From: Candidatus Babeliales bacterium
Lineage (GTDB): Bacteria; Babelota; Babeliae; Babelales; Vermiphilaceae
Length of the DNA: 5,720 nt
Direction: 5' to 3'
Assembly: GCA_020053845.1 (NCBI GenBank)
Contig: JAGVMI010000119.1
Location: 1-5,720, forward strand
A model generated the notes under the pieces. It searched no databases. It saw only the letters and a program-made list of their open reading frames with translations, and was not told where the DNA came from. A program made the translations under genes and the position numbers. Of the stretch, positions 1 to 5,062 are shown piece by piece; position 1 is the first letter of the stretch; the number at the start of each line of letters is the position of its first letter.

Positions 1-112
1 GTATGTGTGTTTTGAGCGGGGGCGAGGCATAAAGGGGTAGATTTAGAAGGTACAGTCGGCTTATCGTGACATAGGGGCTTGGCGGTAGGCAGTGCAAGCC
101 ATTAACGTGTAG
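1..112. other. Left-edge stretch with no convincing gene
   Basis: This stretch lies downstream of the glycosyltransferase stop. The plus-strand frames close quickly here. On the minus strand an ATG at 28-30 opens a frame that runs out of the window after ten codons (starting MPRPRSK), but no Shine-Dalgarno sequence precedes it, so it is not called as a gene. No poly-U terminator was seen after the glycosyltransferase. Confidence 0.4.
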
Positions 113-118
113 TTAATG
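100..118 (-). repeat. Perfect 7-bp inverted repeat over the glycosyltransferase stop codon
   Basis: CATTAAC and GTTAATG are perfect complements separated by five bases, and the TAA stop of the glycosyltransferase lies in one arm. The stem is AT-rich and no U-run follows on the minus strand, so it is not a standard intrinsic terminator. It might protect the mRNA 3' end or be chance. Confidence 0.3.
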
Positions 119-1264
119 ATTAAGCTGCTGATATAAGTTGATATGTTGTGTTGCCATGTGATCGCCGTCGAAATCTTCAAGTGTTTCTTGATATCCTGCA
201 AGGCGATTGTAGAGCTCTTTGTTCTCAACAAGCTGCAGCATGCCTTGCGCAAGCGATTGCCAATCTTTTTGTTGATATAGGAGCCCATTCTCGCCATGGG
301 ATATAACGTCATGAATGCCGCCTGTATCATAGCTGATCACCGGTAGCTTGAGCACGCGTGCTTCAACTACTGAGCAGGGCAGTCCTTCCCAGAGTGAGCT
401 CAATATAAATGCATGCCAGAGCGCCATAATAGGCTTCACTTTTTCTTGCCAGCCGTGCAGCGTGATCGCATGTGATAGATTATGTTCGCTGATCCACTTT
501 TCAATTAATGGCCGTTGAGCACCATCGCCAATAATTTCATAGCGTGTGTGTGGATAGTGTGCGTGTACGAGAGCAAATGCGCGCAGCGAATCGATGATAT
601 TTTTCTGTGGCTTGAAACATGCAACACTGCCAAATATGAACGCTTCATGAGCACTTGGCCATGCAGGCGTTGTGCGTGCAGGAGTGAAAAACTGTGGCCA
701 GTCAATAGCAGCACGAATAATGGTGTGGCGCTTTGCAAAGTCGGGGAAGAGCCCAATACTTGTTTTAACATCAGCAGAAGATACGCATACGTAGTGTGTC
801 GTAACCATACTGGTAAAAAGCTCTGCAAGATACACTAAGCATGACACGAAACGGCGTTGATGCTTGTGAAATGCATAGCCGTGCACTGTATGCACGCGTG
901 TCTTGATTCCTGCCCACCATGCAGCCCAGCGGCCAAGAATACCTGCTTTTGAGCTGTGCGTATGTACGATTACATGCGGTAGTTGTTTTTTAAGAAGTTT
1001 TAGATGATTTACGAGTGCTGCAAATGCGCGCCACTCTTGTATGATTCCTTTAAGTGATAGTTCACGTATAAGAGCGGGAAGGAATATGATATCAGGATCA
1101 TTTTTCACATGTGCATCGAGTGTACCGCCTGCGCCACAGATTACTTTGACGGGAATACCGCGCGCGCGCAGTGATGCAAGCAGAGAAAGACAGACTTTTT
1201 GAGCGCCGCCCAGTTCGAGTTTGGTGATGATATATACAACGGGAGAGAGATGTTTGTGCTTCAT
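113..1264 (-). CDS. GT4-family glycosyltransferase (GT-B fold)
   Basis: This 383-residue protein looks like a complete retaining GT4 glycosyltransferase, which transfers a sugar from a nucleotide donor, typically in lipopolysaccharide, capsule or glycolipid assembly at the inner face of the cytoplasmic membrane. The N-terminal acceptor domain carries the GGAQ loop at residues 19-22, the HTHSSKAG segment at 101-108 and HTVHG at 125-129. The C-terminal donor domain has a lysine in FKPQKN (217-222), the IIGDG strand-turn (244-248), and the family EX7E signature in LWEGLPCSVVEA, with E293 and E301. TGG at 314-316 and GENGLL at 324-329 follow as in GT4 enzymes. The ATG start lies 25 bases after atpE; only a weak GAG-type ribosome site precedes it. 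Acceptor and sugar cannot be deduced. Its position after two ATPase genes looks like operon co-occurrence without an obvious functional link. Confidence 0.9.
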   Translation of the reverse strand: MKHKHLSPVVYIITKLELGGAQKVCLSLLASLRARGIPVKVICGAGGTLDAHVKNDPDIIFLPALIRELSLKGIIQEWRAFAALVNHLKLLKKQLPHVIVHTHSSKAGILGRWAAWWAGIKTRVHTVHGYAFHKHQRRFVSCLVYLAELFTSMVTTHYVCVSSADVKTSIGLFPDFAKRHTIIRAAIDWPQFFTPARTTPAWPSAHEAFIFGSVACFKPQKNIIDSLRAFALVHAHYPHTRYEIIGDGAQRPLIEKWISEHNLSHAITLHGWQEKVKPIMALWHAFILSSLWEGLPCSVVEARVLKLPVISYDTGGIHDVISHGENGLLYQQKDWQSLAQGMLQLVENKELYNRLAGYQETLEDFDGDHMATQHINLYQQLNH

Positions 1265-1272
1265 TATCTATC

Positions 1273-1286
1273 TCGTTACATAACGA
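1273..1286 (-). repeat. Short inverted repeat between atpE and the glycosyltransferase
   Basis: TCGTTA and TAACGA flank a two-base centre, filling much of the 25-base gap between the genes. On the minus strand the hairpin lies next to the weak GAG ribosome site of the glycosyltransferase and could limit access to it. No U-run follows, so it is not a terminator. It is short enough to be chance. Confidence 0.25.
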
Positions 1287-1289
1287 ACA

Positions 1290-2255
1290 TTATTCTCGAA
1301 GAAATATGAGAAAGAGGGCGACAATAAAAGCATAAATCGCTGATGTTTCAATAAGCCCCTGAGCAAACATGCTCAAGCGGGATATTACGCCGCTTTGTTC
1401 AGGATGTTCTGCGATCTGCTCACATGCAGTGGCTGCTACTTTACCTGAACTCAGTCCTGTGCCTAGTGTTCCCAAGCCAAAGCAGATACTTGCTGCGAAA
1501 AATGCAAAGCCTTCAAGATGCTGATGCTCGGCAAGAGGAGACACCATGAAAAGCATCATGAGCGAGAGTATGAGTGCAAAAATTATGGGTGTTTCGATAA
1601 TTGCTTGGCCCACAAGCGTGAAGGTAAGCAACGTATTATACGCATTGCGATTGGTGCCGATGCTTTTGCATGCAGCTTGCGAAAGGAGTGCAAGGCCAAC
1701 GATAGGCCCAATGCTACCCACGCCCATGGTAAGCCCGCTTGCAATGAGTCGCAAGCCATCACCAATTGAAAAGGCTACGGCAGCCTGATTTTTGATGAAT
1801 ATCGCAATGATCAAACCAAAAATGAGCGGCGTTTGTACTAATGAAAGCGTCACCAGCATGAAACGCATAATTTTTTGTGCCAAGAATGGCTGACGTGCTA
1901 CAGACATACATGCAGCTTGCGCAGGGCGTGCTGAGATGATGCCAAGCACTAGTGCTGAAAGGCCAACGGAAAATGCAATGCCAAATTCAGATAATGAGGT
2001 GTAGATAGTATGCTCAGCCGAAGTGCCCAGCAATACAATGATCGATACAATAACGCCCAAGAGTGCAGCAGTTTCGATCAGTGCCATGCCAAGGATGGCT
2101 GTTTTTGCAATGTCGCCACGCGCGGCTGGCTGCTCATCCATAGCTTCAATGGCAGTAGCGCTCGTGAGCCCTTGCCCTATGCCTACGCCAATTGCAGATG
2201 CAGCAGTAGTAAATACGATAGTGCCAAAGTGTATAAGCGCAGATGTATCAATCAT
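1290..2255 (-). CDS. atpE: F-type ATP synthase subunit c, four-hairpin fused form
   Basis: This 321-residue membrane protein is the proteolipid of the ATP synthase rotor ring, but four times the usual length. Four hairpins can be read: helices near 10-35 and 50-77; 90-115 and 126-154; 165-193 and 205-236; 247-275 and 287-319. The carboxylate in the second helix of each appears as LIETA (E61), LVQTP (Q141), IIETP (E221) and LIETS (E303), so hairpin 2 has Gln in place of Glu. The cytoplasmic loop that meets the central stalk is clear in hairpins 1 (DEQPAARGD), 2 (ARQP) and 4 (EHPEQSG), and altered in hairpin 3 (TNRNAY). Hairpin 1 is the most canonical, with GVGIGQG in helix 1; its Q28 sits 33 residues before E61, as Q32 does before E65 in Na+-binding c subunits. 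Hairpins 2-4 share a cysteine at 116, 196 and 278. It follows atpB by 15 bases, which supports F-type identity over a V-type K subunit. The frame is intact with a clear ATG start. Confidence 0.93.
   Translation of the reverse strand: MIDTSALIHFGTIVFTTAASAIGVGIGQGLTSATAIEAMDEQPAARGDIAKTAILGMALIETAALLGVIVSIIVLLGTSAEHTIYTSLSEFGIAFSVGLSALVLGIISARPAQAACMSVARQPFLAQKIMRFMLVTLSLVQTPLIFGLIIAIFIKNQAAVAFSIGDGLRLIASGLTMGVGSIGPIVGLALLSQAACKSIGTNRNAYNTLLTFTLVGQAIIETPIIFALILSLMMLFMVSPLAEHQHLEGFAFFAASICFGLGTLGTGLSSGKVAATACEQIAEHPEQSGVISRLSMFAQGLIETSAIYAFIVALFLIFLRE
1669..1921 (-). repeat. 13-base direct repeat marking internal duplication in atpE
   Basis: CATGCAGCTTGCG occurs at 1669-1681 and at 1909-1921, exactly 240 bases (80 codons) apart. 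The shorter core CATGCAG recurs at 1423-1429, a further 246 bases (82 codons) away. These spacings match the carboxylate spacing in the protein. The repeats encode the QAAC segment in hairpins 2 and 3 and the TAC segment in hairpin 4, consistent with tandem duplication of a hairpin unit. Confidence 0.7.
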
Positions 2256-2270
2256 GATGATTCTTTCATA

Positions 2271-3002
2271 TCAGTGCCCGCCGCCTTGTAAAGCAATAGC
2301 TAAATACGTAAGCGAGAGCATCGTGAAAACAAAAGCCTGAAGCGAACCTTCAAACACACCAAAGAAAAGCATGACTGCTAAATTGAATCCTGAGAAAATA
2401 CCCGCAAGCTGAAAGATCACCGATTTGCGGATAAGATTTGAGTAAATAGCACTGATAATCGATCCGCCAAACATGTTGCCAAAAAGGCGGAATGATATCG
2501 ATACTACGGTTGCCAAGCGCCCAATGATATTGAGCGGAAGCATAAGAAAGAAGGGGGAGAAGAACCCCTTAATATATTCCCATAGGCCGAGTGCAAGAAT
2601 ACTTGCTACTTGTGCATATACAAATGAAATACAGCCGAGTGCAAGTGCGGTATTAATGTCGGTCGTTGGCTCTTCAAGCCATGGAATAGAAGAGATGGTA
2701 TTGCACAGCAAAATGAAGGTAAAAAGACTCATGATAAAGGTAACATGATTGAACGAGAATTCGCCGATCGCTTGATTGCACCAATCAATGAAAAAGCGTG
2801 CATACTCAAGCGTTACAAAGCGGATCATGGAGCCTTTTTTATTGAGAAAAAGTCTCAAGAAAAAAACAATTGCCAGCAACAGTGCGAGCACAATCCATGT
2901 GTTGATGAGCGTTTTGCTATTGACGTTTAAAAAAGGATGGTCATAGCCAAAGAGCCCAGACAGTGACCACTGTTGCGTCTCCAGTAGGTCAAGACCGTTC
3001 AT
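2271..3002 (-). CDS. atpB: F-type ATP synthase subunit a
   Basis: This is the stator half-channel subunit that passes ions to and from the c ring in the cytoplasmic membrane. The 243-residue product has the family marks: PTTDINTALAL at 112-122, the helix SFRLFGNMFGG at 170-180 carrying the essential arginine R172 (E. coli R210), and a C-terminal helix with FEGSLQAFVF, whose Q222 matches E. coli Q252. E. coli E219 corresponds to S181 here, while E218 supplies a carboxylate in the last helix. About five hydrophobic segments are visible. I chose the ATG at 3002 because it overlaps the upstream stop as ATGA and has AAAAAGG ten bases upstream; an ATG at 3038 in the same frame would add 12 residues (MARNYLQKGSLC) and overlap the previous gene more. 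The subunit looks functional and unexpanded, unlike its c partner. Confidence 0.95.
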   Translation of the reverse strand: MNGLDLLETQQWSLSGLFGYDHPFLNVNSKTLINTWIVLALLLAIVFFLRLFLNKKGSMIRFVTLEYARFFIDWCNQAIGEFSFNHVTFIMSLFTFILLCNTISSIPWLEEPTTDINTALALGCISFVYAQVASILALGLWEYIKGFFSPFFLMLPLNIIGRLATVVSISFRLFGNMFGGSIISAIYSNLIRKSVIFQLAGIFSGFNLAVMLFFGVFEGSLQAFVFTMLSLTYLAIALQGGGH

Positions 3003-3277
3003 ACACAATGAGCCTTTTTGTAGATAATTACGAGCCAAATTGCCGCGATAAATAAACCAACACTCAGTATAGAGGGTATAGTTTGTGATCGCAACAGGAT
3101 GGCAACAAGGCCCGCGAGTATGGTAACGCGGCAGATAAAGTGAAGGAATACACGGCGTTTTATAGTGGCAGCGTTGCAGTTATCATAAGACGCAAAAACA
3201 CTCCTTTGCTGTGACGCAAAGGAGTGTCCGTATAACAAACCAAGCATAAAAACAATAGTAAGTGTAGCAATCAGCAT
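2999..3277 (-). CDS. Small three-helix membrane protein upstream of atpB, AtpI/AtpR-like by position
   Basis: This 92-residue hydrophobic protein has probable membrane segments at 2-20, 43-62 and 67-86. An arginine, R50, falls inside the second segment and another, R63, at its end. Its stop overlaps the atpB start (ATGA), implying translational coupling. Genes here in F-type operons usually encode AtpI, a c-ring assembly helper with four helices. In N-type ATPase operons the gene before atpB is atpR, a three-helix protein with membrane arginines, which fits the size and the R50 placement better. No diagnostic motif allows a firm choice. A perfect terminator-like hairpin lies under codons 17-27, so the true N-terminus is uncertain. 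M11 is an alternative start, still upstream of the hairpin, and I see no good start codon after it. No clear ribosome site precedes 3277. Confidence 0.6.
   Translation of the reverse strand: MLIATLTIVFMLGLLYGHSFASQQRSVFASYDNCNAATIKRRVFLHFICRVTILAGLVAILLRSQTIPSILSVGLFIAAIWLVIIYKKAHCV
3013..3019 (-). promoter_or_regulatory. Ribosome binding site for atpB
   Basis: On the minus strand AAAAAGG ends ten bases before the ATG at 3002. Together with the ATGA overlap it supports the shorter atpB start over the ATG at 3038. The spacing is slightly long. Confidence 0.45.
3194..3227 (-). terminator. Terminator-like hairpin within the small membrane gene
   Basis: On the minus strand ACACTCCTTTGC and GCAAAGGAGTGT form a perfect 12-bp stem with six GC pairs around a six-base loop. 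Four further T residues follow directly (TGTTTTTGCG). This is the shape of a Rho-independent terminator. It lies about 70 bases after the folC-like stop but inside the reading frame of the next gene (codons 17-27). It could end folC transcripts, attenuate the atp genes downstream, or be suppressed when ribosomes translate the small gene. No U-run follows on the plus strand, so it would act only on minus-strand transcripts. Confidence 0.6.
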
Positions 3278-3295
3278 AGTATCATCAAAAGGCTG

Positions 3296-4714
3296 TTAAA
3301 CCTTCTTAATACCCTTGTGATGCCAGTACTTAGCAATGATCGATGCGCAGCCGGTGATAACTACCAAGCCTTGGCGTTCATCAACAGCATCTTGTGCTGC
3401 TTTAAACGCATCTTGGAAGTTAGCAGCAGAAACTGCTTTAATCTTCATGCTCTTAATATCATTGGTTACTTTTTCCACATCCCATGAGCGGCCAGTCTGT
3501 TGAGCAGGACTTGCTTCTACAGGACACACCACCACGAGGCCGGATGTCTTTTTAAAGAAGTAACGCAAGAGCTTGAGAAACTCCGTCATGTCCACCGCAT
3601 TTTCAGTGCAGCCAAGAATAATTGCAAGGCCTTTGAGCGAACGCTGATAGTGGAGCAATCTGATACCAAGCAACAAGTTCTTGAACGCATCAAGGTTGGA
3701 TGCATTATCAAGCAAGATGATTGGCTTTTCCTTATCAAGCAACTGGAAGCGCGCTGGCAATGTGCTCAGCGTTTCTTTCCAGAATTGCTCAAGCGTACGC
3801 TTAGGATTCAATTCTGATTGGCGCTTTGCTTCAAGGGTAGGGCGACCGCGCTGGCCTTTTTGCTTGGCAAGCAAGCTATTGCCTTGCGCTGACGTTTCAT
3901 TGCTCACTATGGAATTGACATAAATTTGTGCGATACGTTCTGCAAGTGCAGCACATCTGCCGTGCAATTGCTCAAACGGATACGCAAGTGCAGCGAGCTT
4001 ACGAATAGGCATTGCCCATACGCCGCCCAACTGTTCTGCAGCGATTTGCATCGCATGCAAGTTAATTTTACTTTGATCTGCACATACTACGTGCGATCCA
4101 GGCTTAACCACGCTGAGCACTGATTGGATGGTTTCATCGCTCAATTGCTTTTCAGTACCATCAGTTACGCGGGTAATTGCAACAATTTTTGGAGCACAAA
4201 TCGTGATAGGATTTGCGTGAGAGCTTTCATCAACTTCAAGAATAGCAACATCAACATTGCTGTTTCTAAAGTGCAAAAGCGCCATCATCAAGAGTACTTC
4301 ACGAGAACTTGGCGTTAGGCCAGCTGCTTCTGCAGCGTTGAGCACTTCGTTACCAAGATCGCTGAATGTTTTGCTTGATACCGTTTCATTCTGAAGTACG
4401 ATTCTTTCATTGTAAGTAAGCAAGTGTGGAGCAAAGAATGTACCGACGCTCAACCCTTCTTGGGCAAGCAACCGTGTAGAAAAGTGAGCAGTTAAGCTCT
4501 TACCATTGGTACCGGTGACCAAAATGGTATTAACTTTTTGAGTGAGAGAGCCAAGTGCTTGATCAAGCTGCTTGATAGTCGCAAGGGAAAGATCGTTCTT
4601 ATTTGTTTCCCAATTAGTATCGAGAAAATCTACGATCTCATTATACGAGCGCTGCTTACCAGGGGCAGTAACGCCTTTGGTATGAGCTTGCGGAGTATTA
4701 TTGAACTGTCTCAT
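3296..4714 (-). CDS. folC: Divergent FolC-like Mur ligase family protein
   Basis: Normal FolC enzymes add glutamate to dihydropteroate or folates using ATP, in the cytoplasm. Numbering from the ATG at 4714 (472 residues): the P-loop GTNGKS at 68-73, APHL at 95-98 and NERI at 102-105 match the FolC pattern (GTNGKGS, SPHL, NERI). ILEV at 158-161 is where FolC continues GLGGRLDATN, but here it reads DESSHANPIT. In the C-terminal domain LPARFQLL leads to LLDNASN (ending at 340), where FolC has LDGAHNP, so the conserved histidine is serine. A basic, low-complexity stretch near 279-305 looks like an insertion. ATP binding is therefore likely kept while the ligase site is doubtful; it may be a poor folate ligase or act on another substrate. 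I prefer this start because GGGGAAGG lies just upstream; the ATG at 4729 adds five residues and has no ribosome site. The stop is 18 bases before the next gene. Confidence 0.8.
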   Translation of the reverse strand: MRQFNNTPQAHTKGVTAPGKQRSYNEIVDFLDTNWETNKNDLSLATIKQLDQALGSLTQKVNTILVTGTNGKSLTAHFSTRLLAQEGLSVGTFFAPHLLTYNERIVLQNETVSSKTFSDLGNEVLNAAEAAGLTPSSREVLLMMALLHFRNSNVDVAILEVDESSHANPITICAPKIVAITRVTDGTEKQLSDETIQSVLSVVKPGSHVVCADQSKINLHAMQIAAEQLGGVWAMPIRKLAALAYPFEQLHGRCAALAERIAQIYVNSIVSNETSAQGNSLLAKQKGQRGRPTLEAKRQSELNPKRTLEQFWKETLSTLPARFQLLDKEKPIILLDNASNLDAFKNLLLGIRLLHYQRSLKGLAIILGCTENAVDMTEFLKLLRYFFKKTSGLVVVCPVEASPAQQTGRSWDVEKVTNDIKSMKIKAVSAANFQDAFKAAQDAVDERQGLVVITGCASIIAKYWHHKGIKKV

Positions 4715-4717
4715 TAA

Positions 4718-4725
4718 CCTTCCCC
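4718..4725 (-). promoter_or_regulatory. Ribosome binding site deciding the folC-like start
   Basis: GGGGAAGG on the minus strand lies three bases before the ATG at 4714, whereas the in-frame ATG at 4729 lies upstream of it and has no such site of its own. The spacing is short but the match is the purine-richest near any start in the window. Confidence 0.55.
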
Positions 4726-4774
4726 ACATTTAAGTGTTTTAATTTCTAACCATAGTTAAGTTTTTATCTTCCCA

Positions 4775-4816
4775 TCAAAGCTCTAAAAGGCATTTGAGGG
4801 CCTTGAATAGCTTTGA
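4775..4816 (-). repeat. Nested hairpin in the folC-like leader
   Basis: TCAAAGCT and AGCTTTGA form a perfect 8-bp outer stem. Inside, after a symmetric four-by-four internal loop, AAGGC and GCCTT form a 5-bp stem around an eight-base loop. The hairpin ends about 60 bases before the folC-like start. No U-run follows on the minus strand, so it is more likely a leader structure than a terminator. Confidence 0.5.
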
Positions 4817-4822
4817 AAGCAT
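4775..4822 (-). CDS. Possible 15-residue leader peptide
   Basis: An ATG at 4822 opens a short frame reading MLSKLFKALKCLLEL then TGA. Six of the fifteen residues are leucine, with CTT, CTA, CTC and TTA codons. The frame lies over the nested hairpin, so a translating ribosome would unfold it, as leader peptides do in attenuation. No good ribosome site precedes it (the nearest AGG is about 12 bases upstream), and a frame this short arises easily by chance. It is reported as a possibility only. Confidence 0.2.
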   Translation of the reverse strand: MLSKLFKALKCLLEL

Positions 4823-4864
4823 GGCTATGGGCCTGCCTGAAGGTTTTCTAAGCTTCAAAACGAT

Positions 4865-4878
4865 CAATCGTGCGATTG
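4865..4878. repeat. Compact inverted repeat, possible operator
   Basis: CAATCG and CGATTG flank a two-base centre. Such a short-spaced perfect dyad upstream of an operon is the shape of a dimeric regulator site, but no regulator gene is present in the window and no known operator was recognised. Confidence 0.25.
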
Positions 4879-4912
4879 GATACGTAGTTGAGTATTAAAA
4901 TCCCACAAAACT

Positions 4913-4928
4913 GGCTTATTATTAAGCC
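4913..4928 (-). repeat. Inverted repeat, possible weak terminator of the propeller gene
   Basis: GGCTTA and TAAGCC pair around a four-base loop, and TTTT follows two bases later on the minus strand. The six-base stem is weak for an intrinsic terminator. It lies about 135 bases after the beta-propeller stop and overlaps the candidate -10 region of the downstream promoter. Confidence 0.3.
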
Positions 4929-4952
4929 TAAAGACTTTTTCAAAAATGTCAA
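4915..4952 (-). promoter_or_regulatory. Candidate promoter for the folC-atp operon
   Basis: A perfect TTGACA (complement of 4947-4952) lies on the minus strand upstream of the folC-like gene. The best AT-rich -10-like sequence, within TTAATAATA, is 21-23 bases away, longer than the usual 16-18. The pairing is therefore poor and the true promoter may lie elsewhere in this gap. Confidence 0.2.
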
Positions 4953-5062
4953 ACTAGTAAATTCCTGTTCGTCAGCAGTCTCTTTATTTACAAACGATCA
5001 AAGTTGGCGCGTCTGTGGCATATACTATTTGGCATAGGCGTCCTTGGACGAACGTCTGAATA

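Larger units (their letters stand above)
4730..5062. other. Gene-free intergenic region with several inverted repeats
   Basis: No reading frame of useful length occupies these 333 bases between the beta-propeller stop and the folC-like gene. The stretch probably holds the end of the propeller transcript and the promoter and leader of the downstream operon. It contains a nested hairpin (4775-4816), two compact inverted repeats (4865-4878 and 4913-4928), a perfect TTGACA hexamer on the minus strand and a short leader frame. The sequence CGTCCTTGGACG (5039-5050) is another near-palindrome. No tRNA fold or familiar riboswitch was recognised. Confidence 0.6.

Noticed and set aside
61..330. An 89-codon minus-strand frame at the left end
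   Set aside because: It overlaps the C-terminal coding region of the glycosyltransferase in another frame, and its translation has no recognisable domain.
1159..1170. Alternating GC run
   Set aside because: It falls in codons for RARG in the glycosyltransferase and is short, so it is coding sequence rather than a repeat element.
1290..2255. V-type ATPase K subunit instead of F-type c
   Set aside because: The gene follows an F-type atpB, hairpin 1 has the F-type GVGIGQG and DEQPAARGD pattern, and the repeat unit is the F-type length of about 80 residues.
4501..4529. Inverted repeat TACCATT / AATGGTA
   Set aside because: It lies over the P-loop coding sequence (VTGTNGK), where Thr, Gly and Asn codons readily give such symmetry, and no U-run follows.
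5036..5056. Near-palindrome CGTCCTTGGACG as a terminator of the propeller gene
   Set aside because: No U-run follows on the minus strand and the central bases leave too tight a loop for a strong hairpin.
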